This document shows positions 6,782 through 7,545 of a DNA stretch of 7,545 nt, piece by piece. The position numbers and the translations under genes are program-made. The DNA comes from Spirochaetia bacterium (GTDB lineage: Bacteria > Spirochaetota > Spirochaetia > Treponematales > Breznakiellaceae). The first letter of the stretch is position 1; every line of letters starts with the position of its first letter. Location: positions 1-7,545 of the forward strand of contig BNUY01000141.1 in NCBI GenBank assembly GCA_025997715.1, in the 5' to 3' direction. Under the pieces are notes generated by a model that saw only the letters and a program-made list of their open reading frames with translations, did not search any database and was not told the DNA's origin.

Positions 6782-7545
6782 ATGACCGAACGCAACAAAG
6801 CTCTTCTGGCTATCATCATCTGTGTGCTCATCTGGGGATTTTCCTTTATTTCCATCAAAGTCGCGGTGGCGGTGATTCCCCCCATGACCCTCGGGGCTAT
6901 GCGCTTTGCCATTGCCCTGGTGTTTCTTCTTTTTATAAAGCAAAAGTTAGCGCCGGGAGAACGGCTCAAACTGCGGGATATGCCCCTCCTTGCCGGGGCG
7001 GGGCTTACCGGGGTGACCTTCTATTTCCTCTGCGAAAACAACGGGGTAGCCCTGGTAACGGCATCGGAGGCTTCAATCACCATCGGCGTCATCCCGGTAA
7101 TTACCCTCCTGGCGGAACGGATCAGCGGCAAGGTTAAACACATCGCCCTGCGGAGCTGGGTGGGAACGGCGCTCTCCATTGCCGGGGTGTGGCTGGTGGC
7201 GGGGGCATCCGGCGGTACAACCGGCGGTACTTCCGGCAATCTCCTGGGCTACCTCTACATGGGGGGCGCCGCCCTCTGCTGGGTTGCCTACGGTTTCCTC
7301 ACCAGGCCCCTCTTCACCCGTTGCTCGCAGATACACATCGTGTTCTGGCAGAGCGTCGCGGGCTTCCTCGGCTTCATCCCCTTCGCCCTGGCCGAATCGC
7401 CCCGGTGGCTTATGCCCACCCTTCCGGTGATGCTCCACGTGGGCTTTTTGGGGATATTCTGTTCCGCCATTGCCTACTGGTTCTATGCACGATCCTTGCA
7501 AGTCCTGGGTGTGGCAATCTCGTCGATCTTTATCAACTTTATTCC
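6782..7545 (+). CDS. DMT-superfamily EamA transporter (3' end outside window)
   Basis: 254 complete codons are visible and the frame runs off the right edge; family members are about 290-310 residues, so roughly 40 are missing. It is an inner-membrane protein of the drug/metabolite transporter superfamily, usually exporting small metabolites or amino acids; the substrate is unknown. The N-terminus MTERNKALLAIIICVLIWG leads straight into the first hydrophobic helix, with the IWGFSFISIK pattern typical of EamA domains. The first EamA repeat spans about residues 8-140. A Gly/Ser/Thr linker (ASGGTTGGTSGN, about 141-152) follows. The second repeat starts at about 155 and ends with the typical AYWFYARSLQVLGVAISSIF region. 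The start at 6782 is preferred over ATG 6767 because of GGAAG at 6769-6773. It is transcribed divergently from the radical SAM gene across a 62-base gap. Confidence 0.93.
   Translation, partial: MTERNKALLAIIICVLIWGFSFISIKVAVAVIPPMTLGAMRFAIALVFLLFIKQKLAPGERLKLRDMPLLAGAGLTGVTFYFLCENNGVALVTASEASITIGVIPVITLLAERISGKVKHIALRSWVGTALSIAGVWLVAGASGGTTGGTSGNLLGYLYMGGAALCWVAYGFLTRPLFTRCSQIHIVFWQSVAGFLGFIPFALAESPRWLMPTLPVMLHVGFLGIFCSAIAYWFYARSLQVLGVAISSIFINFI
7209..7230 (+). repeat. Short direct repeat in the EamA linker
   Basis: CCGGCGGTAC occurs at 7209-7218 and again at 7221-7230, a 12-base period inside the region coding for the Gly/Thr-rich linker between the two EamA repeats. Because 12 is a multiple of three, gain or loss of a unit would only lengthen or shorten the linker by four residues. 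Confidence 0.6.

Overview
The window looks like a piece of a spirochaete chromosome, most likely a Treponema-type organism. That inference rests on a BspA-like leucine-rich-repeat fragment with the C-terminal style common in treponemes, a small Cys-lipidated surface protein with a short Gly/Pro linker, and GC-rich housekeeping-type genes beside AT-richer surface-protein genes. No rRNA, tRNA, CRISPR array, integrase or transposase was seen, so the assignment is an inference.

Layout from left to right: (1) the C-terminal 214 residues of an unrecognised protein on the + strand (1-645). (2) An AT-richer stretch of about 1.65 kb on the - strand holding a secreted lipoprotein gene split by a one-base frameshift in an A6 run (701-1943), and a 5'-truncated BspA-like LRR gene (2043-2378). 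(3) A GC-rich - strand cluster, read from right to left: a B12-fold radical SAM protein (6719-5130), a CLC-type Cl-/H+ antiporter (about 5099-3747) and a fold-type I PLP aminotransferase (about 3680-2379). (4) A short AT-rich divergent intergenic region with a good - strand promoter and an 18-bp inverted repeat (about 6720-6781). (5) On the + strand, a DMT/EamA-family transporter that runs off the right edge.

The radical SAM, CLC and aminotransferase genes are closely spaced, share a strand and follow one recognisable promoter, so they are probably co-transcribed. Their joint purpose is not evident. The CLC protein keeps both glutamates needed for proton-coupled chloride exchange. The aminotransferase keeps its full PLP-binding set. 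The radical SAM protein has the CX3CX2C cluster motif but no cobalamin-ligating DxHxxG motif.

The most notable points are the A6 frameshift in a surface lipoprotein (decay, sequencing error, or on/off switching), and the LRR remnant whose reading frame resumes in phase directly after the aminotransferase stop codon, which looks like a recombination scar. I do not see convincing evidence of a wholly new multi-gene system here.
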